Below are positions 52,364 through 60,014 of a stretch of DNA of 64,000 nt, in pieces. The notes beneath the pieces are model-generated. The model was given only the letters and a program-made list of their open reading frames with translations, ran no database searches and was not told the DNA's origin. Position 1 is the stretch's first letter. Each line of letters begins with the position of its first letter. Where the stretch lies: positions 513,089 to 577,088 of the forward strand of contig RPFO01000643.1 of the NCBI GenBank assembly GCA_009746045.1, given 5' to 3'. Source of the DNA: Mesostigma viride. Its lineage: Eukaryota > Streptophyta > Mesostigmatophyceae > Mesostigmatales > Mesostigmataceae. A program made the position numbers and the translations under genes.

Positions 52364-54676
52364 CTAATCGTTGCTCGGAGGGACCGCGTTCTCGTTGGCG
52401 AAGTCCACGCCGTACAGCCAGAACGCCTTCTTCTTCGTCGGCCTGTCCGCCCCCTCCTGGTCGAGGGGGTACACCTTCCACACTTTCTGGAACACGAGCT
52501 TCAGCTTGAACTCGGTGAACACGTGCTTGTAGAAGTCCTCCTCGAAGACGATGCGAGACCGCGGATCCCGCTGCCTGTTCCAATCGTTGAACCGCTTCTG
52601 GAACTCCTCCCACGGCGTGTAGTTGTGCTCGAGGTCCACCTCCACCCACGAGACGTTGTTCAGGAACGTGTAGAGGGGGTTGGAGGACTCCTGCGCGCGC
52701 CGGCGACACTCGGTGAACCATTCAGGGAGGAAGTCGATGAGCGCGCCGTCCGAGGCCTTGCGCACGAGGGCTTGGTAGGCGCGGTTGCCCTTGACGATGA
52801 CCCTGCCGATGTTCTGCGCGATGCGTTCCTCCATCCTCGGGTCCAGCTTCCCCGTGGGCTTGTTGTCGAAGGGGAACAGGATCAGACGGCGAGTGATCTG
52901 GCTGGCGTTGTCCGCCTGGCAGAACAGGCGGTTCCCCGCGGCCAGGAACGGGGACGTCCACGGCACGCGGGAGGCGTACTTGTGTTTCTCCGCCAACGCC
53001 ATCGTCTCCCCGCTGACGAGCGAAAGCCACTCGGACTGGGTGAGAGAGAACTTGTCGTTCAACTCGTAGCTGATGATGACGTACTTCTCCTTCAGCTGGG
53101 AGAGCCCGAACAAGGGCTCGATGTTGTTGGAGAGCACGCCCGCGTCCAGCCCGTAGATGTGCTCGAGGATGTGGACCAGCGTGGACTTGCCGGACCCGGC
53201 GATGCCCTTCAAGAAAATCATGACCTCGAACCGGTCCATCTCCCTGAGGTTGTACAGCATCCTGCCGACGGCGAGGGCCCAGTAGGGGCGCTGGACATCC
53301 TCCGGAAAGTCCTGGTCGTTGAGGATCTTGTCGATGGCCACGCTGGGAATGTCGAACCACTCCCCGTCGTCGAACTCGCCCTTGAACCCGCCCTCTTCGA
53401 ACAGCGACTCGTCCATGTCCACGCTGTCGAAGTAGCGACACGCGCCCACGTCCTGGGACAGGTCGGCAGCAGGGTACGCGAAGAACTCGTCCGTGTCGCA
53501 CTTGTAGATCCCGTTTCGAAACGCGAAAACGTGTCGGTCTCGCGGCCTGACGGGGAAATCGGTCTCCGCCGACTCGGTGATCCAGTCCGCCACGCGTTTT
53601 CTGACGCCGCCGTCCTTGCTCGCCAGCCCCCAGGACGCCGTGCGGCCGAGCGTGCACTCCTTGTTCACCCACTGCTCGACCGTGCAGATCTTGGTCCAGA
53701 AGTGCGTGTCGTGCCCGTCAGGCGTCATGACGCGCTGGTACACGCCCGTGTCCGTGGGGTCGCTCCCCTTCCGCAACCCCTGCGTGCTCCACCGCATGGT
53801 CAGAACGAGGATCAGGCACTGGAAGTCGTTGAGCTGCTTCGGGAGGGAGAGGACGCGCGCGATCAAGCTCGGCAGACTCTTGAGGTCCTCGGGCGGAAGG
53901 ACGCCCTTGATGGCGCACGAGACGCACTCGGCGGTCGAGAACATGCGCCAGATGCACTGGTTCATGCACGGTTTCAGGTCCTCCATGATGCGCTCGTCCA
54001 CCTGCCCGCAGAGGTTGGTGATGCGAGAAAGAGCGCGGACGTATCTCTCGTCCACGTGGGCGTACAGCGCCATGTCCGCCGTGTCCACCCTGGAGAAACA
54101 CGCGGCCATCAGAGCCGGTTTTCCGAGCGGGGCGTCCGCGCGGTTGGCCAGGTCGAGCACGTCCGCGAGGATGTCCGCCATCGAGGCCTTCGCGACCGCC
54201 TCGTCCGCCAACATGGCGTACCTCCTGATCTCCTCGTTCGTCATGGCTTTGAGCATGCCGCCGAAATCGACGAGACCTTCCTCTCCCCCCAACTCCCTTC
54301 GAAACCGGATGGGCTCGTCTTCGTCTTCCTCCGAGAGGGGAGGAGGGGGGGATGAAACAACGGGATCTCCCGGCGGCGTCGGCTGATGCCCTTGCGGCTC
54401 ATCTTCGTCGTCGTCTTGCATGATTTGGCCAGGATGAAGGCCACTCTCCCCCTCCTCGTCCTCGGGGGGGTCCGAAACGATGAAGTCGTCCATAGGCGCG
54501 TTCTGGACGTCCTCTTCGTCGTCTTCGTCATCCTCGACCTCGTCCTCGTTCTCTGCCTCGTCGTCCACAAAGAGGCTTCTCTCGACCCTGCCTCTCTTGC
54601 GTCCCCTCACCATGGCATGCGTAAGACCACGACGACCATGAGCGGGGTCGGTGGTCGCGTGGGAGTCGTCGTTCAT
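52364..54676 (-). CDS. D5-type SF3 replicative helicase (no primase domain)
   Basis: This 770-residue protein has an acidic disordered N-terminal 135 residues, a helical region to about 400 and then a classic SF3 ATPase core: Walker A GIAGSGKST (491-499), Walker B YVIISYEL (532-539) and motif C PFLAAGNRLF with N582. The region just before the ATPase (YWALAVGRMLYNLREM, about 465-480) resembles the D5_N segment of poxvirus D5 and its nucleocytovirus relatives. It should unwind DNA at the fork. The primase of this virus lies in a separate gene (43076-44416), whereas in many relatives the two are fused. A C-terminal winged-helix-like region is likely but not certain. Confidence 0.88.
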   Translation of the reverse strand: MNDDSHATTDPAHGRRGLTHAMVRGRKRGRVERSLFVDDEAENEDEVEDDEDDEEDVQNAPMDDFIVSDPPEDEEGESGLHPGQIMQDDDEDEPQGHQPTPPGDPVVSSPPPPLSEEDEDEPIRFRRELGGEEGLVDFGGMLKAMTNEEIRRYAMLADEAVAKASMADILADVLDLANRADAPLGKPALMAACFSRVDTADMALYAHVDERYVRALSRITNLCGQVDERIMEDLKPCMNQCIWRMFSTAECVSCAIKGVLPPEDLKSLPSLIARVLSLPKQLNDFQCLILVLTMRWSTQGLRKGSDPTDTGVYQRVMTPDGHDTHFWTKICTVEQWVNKECTLGRTASWGLASKDGGVRKRVADWITESAETDFPVRPRDRHVFAFRNGIYKCDTDEFFAYPAADLSQDVGACRYFDSVDMDESLFEEGGFKGEFDDGEWFDIPSVAIDKILNDQDFPEDVQRPYWALAVGRMLYNLREMDRFEVMIFLKGIAGSGKSTLVHILEHIYGLDAGVLSNNIEPLFGLSQLKEKYVIISYELNDKFSLTQSEWLSLVSGETMALAEKHKYASRVPWTSPFLAAGNRLFCQADNASQITRRLILFPFDNKPTGKLDPRMEERIAQNIGRVIVKGNRAYQALVRKASDGALIDFLPEWFTECRRRAQESSNPLYTFLNNVSWVEVDLEHNYTPWEEFQKRFNDWNRQRDPRSRIVFEEDFYKHVFTEFKLKLVFQKVWKVYPLDQEGADRPTKKKAFWLYGVDFANENAVPPSND

Positions 54677-54791
54677 GGTTGTCTTGTTATATCTTCACAA
54701 ATTTATGACCCCGAAACAAGCGCTCGATGCTCGAGAAGAATTTTCGCCACGTCGCGAAATTCACACTCGCTTTTGTACGGACGAGCACTGG

Positions 54792-54873
54792 TGACGTCAC
54801 TGTGCACTGGTGGTATCTGGCGCGGCGCTTGACGAAGGTCTCTCGACGCGTCCACCTTCGAGAAGGTATAAAA
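54792..54873 (+). promoter_or_regulatory. Promoter with TGACGTCA palindrome and TATA box (KilA-N paralogue 1)
   Basis: TGACGTCA at 54792-54799 is the exact CREB/ATF octamer; TATAAAA follows at 54867-54873, 45 bases before ATG 54919. The same two elements in the same order precede the second paralogue. The frame is open further back to 54727, but that start lies upstream of the TATA box and is rejected. Confidence 0.6.
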
Positions 54874-54918
54874 TCGCCACCACTGGGAAACGAGCCTCCA
54901 TCTCGAGTCCTTCCCATC

Positions 54919-55569
54919 ATGGCGGCCGCCGGTGACACCCCCCTCCTGGTTCCACTGGCAAACTCAAGGGAACTCAGAGTTCGGAAGACCGATCTTTTTT
55001 TCAACGGACAAGACGTGGTGGCAGCGGCATCAAACGGGACGAAGAGTTTTTACCGCTGGCTCGGTCTTGACGAAACCACGGCGTACATCTGTGAACTTCA
55101 AACGTCTCTTCGGTCGAGCAGATCCCTTGTAGTGGACTTTGTCACGAAAGGCCCCAAAGAAGATCAAGGCGTATGGCTCCACCCGCGAGCCCTAGGCAAA
55201 CTCATGGAATGGGCCCGAACGCCCGAGGAGGAAAAAACCGAAACGACCGTCCGAGAGCGCGTGATGAAGGACATGGCGGTCAGCGATTGTGAAGTGATCT
55301 TGCCTTCTGGCGGTATTCTGATCATTCCTCATGACCACGCAGTGGTCGTGAGCGTGAAGGAAGCAAAGGATTACATGAAGGGCGTCGGCGAACTCATCGA
55401 GTGCGGCTCTTCTTTTTCGAGATACACGAAACGCCTGTTCATATTCGGGACAGGCAAGGTGAACAAGAGGCAGCTCGAAATCATCGAAGAAGTCTGCGAA
55501 GGGTTCAATATCGACCTCGAATACGACGAGGACTTGTATGACGTATTGAACCCCACTTTTGACATGTGA
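54919..55569 (+). CDS. KilA-N plus degenerate PD-(D/E)XK protein (paralogue 1)
   Basis: This 216-residue protein has a KilA-N domain at about 15-100 (LFFNGQDVVAAASNG ... YRWLGL ... GVWLHPRALGKLMEWA) and a C-terminal nuclease-like domain at about 110-216. The second domain aligns gap-free to the next gene, but the catalytic residues are changed: L134 for Asp, S145 for Glu (in VSVKE, K147 kept) and E158 for Gln. It is thus probably a DNA-binding protein without nuclease activity. KilA-N proteins bind DNA in phages and large viruses. Confidence 0.8.
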   Translation: MAAAGDTPLLVPLANSRELRVRKTDLFFNGQDVVAAASNGTKSFYRWLGLDETTAYICELQTSLRSSRSLVVDFVTKGPKEDQGVWLHPRALGKLMEWARTPEEEKTETTVRERVMKDMAVSDCEVILPSGGILIIPHDHAVVVSVKEAKDYMKGVGELIECGSSFSRYTKRLFIFGTGKVNKRQLEIIEEVCEGFNIDLEYDEDLYDVLNPTFDM

Positions 55570-55603
55570 TGACGTCACGGCTCGGCCTGGAAGGGCATAA
55601 AAG
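55570..55603 (+). promoter_or_regulatory. Promoter with TGACGTCA palindrome and TATA-like box (KilA-N paralogue 2)
   Basis: TGACGTCA at 55570-55577 starts right at the stop of paralogue 1. CATAAAAGG follows at 55596-55604, 44 bases before ATG 55649. The order of elements is the same as for paralogue 1, but the spacing from palindrome to TATA is shorter (about 20 against 68 bases). Confidence 0.55.
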
Positions 55604-55648
55604 GGTCTCGGCTCAAACAAGGAACGAATCAACCGACTCTACCCAGCC

Positions 55649-56404
55649 ATGGATGTCGCCCGTGGTTACACTCACGCTCTGTTCAACTTGGCGAGCAACA
55701 CCCATGACTTTCATACATTCACGTTGAAGCCTTGTTCGTTGTTTGAAGTGGACCCAGTCAAGGAAATCAAAGTTCGAAAGAGCGACAAAATGATCCATGG
55801 CCAAGACTTGGTGGCGGCGGCGTCCAACGGAAAGAAGCGCTTCGAAAACTGGTTTAGACTCGACGGGTCCAAGGCCTTCATAGCGGCCCTTGAGAGGTCG
55901 CCTCAGTTCAGTGTCACCCCCCGAGACATAGCCCTCAACGTTGAGGGCTATGGTCATGCAATGCCATCCGACGGTTCTCAAGTGGTGAAGACAGTGAAGA
56001 CTGGCCCCGTCAACCAGCGAGGCACGTGGATCCACGCCAAGCTCGTTGATAAAGTCGTCGAATGGGCCAAACAACCAGCGCCCAACCAAAAAGAGTTGCC
56101 CGTTCAAGAGAGAGTGGCGCAAGCTATGAAGGGAAGCGAATGCGAAGTTCGATGTCCTGCCGGCATTATCGACATCATCACCCGTGACCCGCCCGTAATC
56201 GTTGAAGTGAAAGAAGTAACGGATTGGATGAAGGGCGTTGGGCAACTCATTTCGTACGGTCATTACTTTCCAGGATACGAAAAACGCTTGTTTGTTTTTA
56301 GGACTGGTAAGGTTAACACGGCACAAGTCCGCGTCATCGAAGAAGTTTGTGAAGGGTGCGGAATCGAACTGGAAATCGACGAGGATTTTTATGACGACGC
56401 ATGA
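55649..56404 (+). CDS. KilA-N plus PD-(D/E)XK nuclease-like protein (paralogue 2)
   Basis: This 251-residue protein has an N-terminal 35-residue extension, a KilA-N domain (about 38-140, with GQDLVAAASNGKKRFENW and GTWIHAKLVDKVVEWA) and a C-terminal domain with an intact PD-(D/E)XK set: D175 in GIIDIIT, E186 and K188 in VEVKE, Q199 in GVGQL. It is likely a sequence-guided nuclease or DNA-binding protein. It carries an extra segment in the KilA-N region, relative to paralogue 1, that contains a perfect 26-base palindrome at 55927-55952. A 134-base AT-rich gap follows. Confidence 0.82.
   Translation: MDVARGYTHALFNLASNTHDFHTFTLKPCSLFEVDPVKEIKVRKSDKMIHGQDLVAAASNGKKRFENWFRLDGSKAFIAALERSPQFSVTPRDIALNVEGYGHAMPSDGSQVVKTVKTGPVNQRGTWIHAKLVDKVVEWAKQPAPNQKELPVQERVAQAMKGSECEVRCPAGIIDIITRDPPVIVEVKEVTDWMKGVGQLISYGHYFPGYEKRLFVFRTGKVNTAQVRVIEEVCEGCGIELEIDEDFYDDA
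55927..55952. repeat. Perfect 26-base palindrome inside a coding region
   Basis: CATAGCCCTCAAC is followed without spacer by GTTGAGGGCTATG. It lies within the KilA-N coding region of paralogue 2, in a segment of about 20 residues absent from paralogue 1. It encodes IALNVEGYG in frame. Confidence 0.85.
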
Positions 56405-56538
56405 CTATTAAATGTCCAATATGTCTCTCACATGACATGAAACTTTCAATGATGGTTTGAAACGTATTTATCATTGAATGCAATAAACAATTCCACCCAA
56501 AAAATCTCCTCCACGTTACGTTAAGTACCCTCCTACAT
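56405..56538. other. AT-rich intergenic gap
   Basis: This 134-base gap has runs of A/T, AATGCAATAAACAA near 56478 and a YATTTATCATTGAATG stretch. It could hold the poly(A) signal of the nuclease-like gene (AATAAA at 56481-56486) and the promoter of 56539. No ORF is seen. Confidence 0.4.
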
Positions 56539-56853
56539 ATGAATCAAGAGGCCGCCAAGGACGTCCTCACAGGCGTCTGTTCTATTTTTGCAACCATGAG
56601 CGGGTTCGTGTTGCTCTCCGAGTTTAACCAGAATCAGTTGTGGTTTAAAATCGCGTGCATATTCAGCGTGGCGTACACGGCGACGAAGCGGTTAGACATC
56701 GCGTCCATAGCGGCGGCGCTGGTGTTCCTGCTTTCCACCGTGGTCCGCATGACATCCGAGGACGCGGGGGACGAGCCCGAGCCCGTGTTTCCAGTGACCT
56801 CGAACACCGTCCAGGCCCCTCCGCCCCGGTCAAAACCGTTCGTGGCCAGATAA
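56539..56853 (+). CDS. Small multi-span membrane protein
   Basis: This 104-residue protein has about three hydrophobic segments (about 9-25, 34-47 and 50-68), then an acidic stretch and a Pro/Ser/Arg-rich tail. Its 3' end overlaps the convergent gene 56830-57888 by 24 bases. Function unknown. Confidence 0.6.
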   Translation: MNQEAAKDVLTGVCSIFATMSGFVLLSEFNQNQLWFKIACIFSVAYTATKRLDIASIAAALVFLLSTVVRMTSEDAGDEPEPVFPVTSNTVQAPPPRSKPFVAR

Positions 56854-57888
56854 CGAGGGGTAGGTCCTCATCACGATCGAGCATATTTTCGTATCGCACG
56901 CCAACGAAGCGTTCGCCATCTTGGCAGGCACCTTTTGCAGCATCGACTCGCGAACGAGACGCAATTTGCTTTCGTAGCGTCCCATCGCCTCTTCGAGCAC
57001 CGCGCGCATGTTCGCCTTCCACTCCTCTAACCGCGCGAAGTCCCCCGTCCGGATCCCCTGATAGTCCAGCCTCGAGGACCGTCGCGTGACCACGTAGACC
57101 CCGTGTTTCTTCATGAGCGACCGGGCCATGTCCGCGCTGAAGTTGGACTTCCTCGCGTTTTCCACGTCCGCCCTGCCCTCTGCGACGATGGCGGCCACCG
57201 CGTCCTTCTTCGGTTGGAACCGGGGGTAATGACACACGTAGGCTAGCAACGACACGAAACGCAGATGGGGATGGACCATGTCTACGTTGGTCCGGATGTA
57301 CACGCTGTGCCGAGCGCCTCGCAGGACCATCGTGATGATGAAGAAGACGAACGAGCCGGTCCCGAGACCCATCGCGTCCAGAAACAGCCACGCGAGACGC
57401 GTGAATCGAGTGTCCTCGTCCGCCTCCACGATCATGCACGCCAACCGGGTCAGACACGGCATCTGGCGCGCTCTCTCGGGACTTCGCTCAGACGTCTCGA
57501 TCCCCAGGAGCGTCTTCCCGGCGGCCATGTGCATCGACGTGAACGATTCGATGGCGCGGTCGTCCGCGCACGCCGTCATGATCATATCCACGTACGACAG
57601 CTCGTCGGTGCGGCGTCCTACGCGTTTACAAGCATTCGCGTCGAAATACATCGCAGCCTTCGTCTTGAACGCCTCCAGACTTCCGATAGATGGGCGACAC
57701 GCCACCAGGTCTTGTCGGATCGCCTGCACGCACCCGCCCAACGCGGACCTCACCTCCTCCTTTCTGCGGTCGATCTCCTCGTTGATGACGAGCCGGACGT
57801 CCGTGTGTTCGAACGCGGCCTCCGCGTTCCACAGATCGTCCACGTCCAAGAAAGGCACTATCAAACCCCACGCCTCGTGCGAATCCAT
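56830..57888 (-). CDS. Helical protein with F-box-like N-terminus
   Basis: This 352-residue protein begins with WGLIVPFLDVDDLWNAEAAF, which resembles the start of an F-box (Leu/Pro/Trp pattern), then continues as a charged helical protein with Cys and Met. If it is an F-box it could recruit host SCF ubiquitin ligase; the match is short and the rest is unrecognised. It has a hydrophobic stretch near 185-205. Confidence 0.5.
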   Translation of the reverse strand: MDSHEAWGLIVPFLDVDDLWNAEAAFEHTDVRLVINEEIDRRKEEVRSALGGCVQAIRQDLVACRPSIGSLEAFKTKAAMYFDANACKRVGRRTDELSYVDMIMTACADDRAIESFTSMHMAAGKTLLGIETSERSPERARQMPCLTRLACMIVEADEDTRFTRLAWLFLDAMGLGTGSFVFFIITMVLRGARHSVYIRTNVDMVHPHLRFVSLLAYVCHYPRFQPKKDAVAAIVAEGRADVENARKSNFSADMARSLMKKHGVYVVTRRSSRLDYQGIRTGDFARLEEWKANMRAVLEEAMGRYESKLRLVRESMLQKVPAKMANASLACDTKICSIVMRTYPSLSGHERF

Positions 57889-57943
57889 CCATGCCGTCTA
57901 GTAGGAGCAACACACACATATTCTGTACAGGCAAGCGCGCCCA

Positions 57944-59224
57944 CTACGTTTTCAGGAACGTAACGTTTCCTCGCAACGTCCACGTCCCCGGCAGCAAGTG
58001 CTCCGTTCGGATGGTCATGACGCTTCCAGCAGAAGGGTCGATGACGGATTCGGCAGCCGCGTTTCCGCGAATCGCGACCTCGTTGTTCACGTAAAACACC
58101 AGCCCCGAGTTTTCCGTCACCCAGCTGTGGAGGAGGTTCGTCCCCGTCGTCTTGGTTCCGGTAAACCGCGAACTCGCGACGTTCGCTGGCGTCATCCCGC
58201 CCGGCAGACTCAGGCTCACGGAATACACCCCCGTGGCGGACGCCGACTTCCCTGCTAGCCTGTTCAGAAAGTCGGATGGCAACGCGGAGTCGTAGATCGC
58301 GAAGTCGTCCAGATACCCGTTCATGAACTCGCTCGTTCCCGACCTCTGACCGATTCGAAGCGTCCCAGAGGGTGCCTGCACTGTCCCTCCAGGGTTGTTC
58401 GAGACCGCCAAGGACGAGAACGAGGCCCACTCCGTGGCCGTCAAGGCGGCGTACATGGACACGAGACCGTTCTGGCGGACGACGATCACGTGGTACCACT
58501 TGTTCGCTACCGGCGTCCACGTGGCAGACGTGTACGATATCGCGTCGCCCCTGTCGAAGAAGCACAGTTTCCCGTTTCCGTTGTAGTTGTACGCGAGATG
58601 GAACGTCAAGTTCCCTACCGACAGGAGCACCTGGTTCTGTGTCGTGTTGTCGGTCGTGTAGAACCTGCACGAAATCGTAAAGTTGGATGCCAACGACGTC
58701 TTCAGAGCCGCGTAGTCGATCTCGAAACCGCCCGTGCTGTCGACTACCTTTAACGACCTCGCGCCTACGTTCGCTACGGTGCTGTCGTACGTGCTCGTCC
58801 CTCGGAGAGTGCCCGTGTACGCGTTCGGCCCGTCGTCGGCCGCGCTGTTCTCGAAACGCCAGTTTGCTAGCGGGCCTACGTGCACGTCCGCGTCCAACTG
58901 AATGGTAACGAGTTTGTTTATTACCATATACTTGGCTGTTCGTATGTTCAAATTGCGAGCGTTCGATGATTGGATGGACGGGACCCAGCTCGTCCAGTCT
59001 TGGAGGTCGGTGAGTTCGTGGCCGTAGATCGCCCACCCGTTCGTGACCGTGAAGTTCCCTATGACCGTGGTGACGCCCCCCGCGTTCGTGATCACGGGTG
59101 TCTCCAACGAAGTGACGGGGTCTTTGGACGCGATGCTGAACTCCCCGTTCGTCGCGGAGATGACGTAATCGTTCCCATCCACCGAGTTTATCTCGACGGA
59201 TTTGCATCTCGCGCTTCCGGACAT
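57944..59224 (-). CDS. LamG-containing fibre protein
   Basis: This 426-residue protein has a N-terminal beta-rich region with a GNFTVTNGWAIYG strand turn, then one LamG/concanavalin-like domain at about 125-290 (NWRFENS ... FTISCRFYTTDN ... WYHVIVVRQNG ... LRIGQRSG ... GYLDDFAIYDSAL). A Gly/Thr/Ser-rich C-terminal part follows. The LamG domain is like those in the 2566-residue fibre. It probably forms part of a second fibre together with 59259. Confidence 0.75.
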   Translation of the reverse strand: MSGSARCKSVEINSVDGNDYVISATNGEFSIASKDPVTSLETPVITNAGGVTTVIGNFTVTNGWAIYGHELTDLQDWTSWVPSIQSSNARNLNIRTAKYMVINKLVTIQLDADVHVGPLANWRFENSAADDGPNAYTGTLRGTSTYDSTVANVGARSLKVVDSTGGFEIDYAALKTSLASNFTISCRFYTTDNTTQNQVLLSVGNLTFHLAYNYNGNGKLCFFDRGDAISYTSATWTPVANKWYHVIVVRQNGLVSMYAALTATEWASFSSLAVSNNPGGTVQAPSGTLRIGQRSGTSEFMNGYLDDFAIYDSALPSDFLNRLAGKSASATGVYSVSLSLPGGMTPANVASSRFTGTKTTGTNLLHSWVTENSGLVFYVNNEVAIRGNAAAESVIDPSAGSVMTIRTEHLLPGTWTLRGNVTFLKT

Positions 59225-59258
59225 GTGCGCGTAACTTACTAAACTCCATTGAATATTT

Positions 59259-59963
59259 TTACACTCCCGGAGGAGGATACTCGTACCAACTCCCGAACGT
59301 GTCTACTTGGTAATGGATGTCGAACTCTATGGCCCAAACGGACTCTTGCAGCGTGTCGTCCACGTCGTTATAGTTTCGGAACAGCCGGATCATCAGCATG
59401 GACGAGTCCCTCTTTCCGGCTCCCGAAATAGTGCACGAGTCGGTTCCAAGCGGCGTCGTGCGGCTCAAAATGATGTGCTTGTACTGGTCGGCCGCGGTCA
59501 GAGCCGTGGAATTGCACAGGTACACGGTCGAAGGAGTGGGAAACACGTCACCGACGTTCGCCCACGAATACTCGATCCCGAACTTGACGTTGCCAGACGC
59601 AGTCCCGGACTTGATGACGTGGATGTGCGGCTTCAGGTCCGTGCCCTCCTTCCACGCGTGCGGAGTCTGCAGGTGGATGAACATCTCCTTGGGCTGCGGA
59701 TTGCCGCTTCCGAAATCTACGACGCACAACTTGGCGGTGTTCGCCCCGCCTCCGAGGTTGGTGATCAACACGTTAGTCGGCGGGTTGTCTCCTGTCACCG
59801 CCACGTCTGAAAGTGGGGTTCGCATGTCGTCCCATCCCGGGTGCTCGGATATCTGGAACCCGTGACGAGAGTACACGTAATCCGCCGTGATCTTCCCCTT
59901 GACATCGAGATCGCCCACCACGGTCGAGTTCCCGGGCATCAAAGCCGACGTCGTGGAAGACAT
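59259..59963 (-). CDS. Tail-fibre-like structural protein
   Basis: This 234-residue protein opens with a strand repeat (PGNSTVVGDLDVKGKITADYVYS), then a beta domain with LKPHIHVIKSGTASGNVKFG of the type shared by phage and giant-virus fibre or capsid-associated proteins. It ends in a Tyr/Pro tail. The N-terminal strand repeat recurs in 57944 (VIGNFTVTNG). The two genes are co-directional and 34 bases apart. Confidence 0.7.
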   Translation of the reverse strand: MSSTTSALMPGNSTVVGDLDVKGKITADYVYSRHGFQISEHPGWDDMRTPLSDVAVTGDNPPTNVLITNLGGGANTAKLCVVDFGSGNPQPKEMFIHLQTPHAWKEGTDLKPHIHVIKSGTASGNVKFGIEYSWANVGDVFPTPSTVYLCNSTALTAADQYKHIILSRTTPLGTDSCTISGAGKRDSSMLMIRLFRNYNDVDDTLQESVWAIEFDIHYQVDTFGSWYEYPPPGV

Positions 59964-60014
59964 TTCAGGTATACCACGTCAACATTTGATTTTGCCGAGC
60001 GGTGACGCGGCTCC

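Noticed and set aside
52523-54355. 610-codon plus-strand open frame opposite the D5-type helicase
   Set aside because: It is fully antisense to a gene with clear SF3 motifs; the product is Val/Arg/Glu/Leu-rich without domains, typical of the complement of GC-rich coding sequence.
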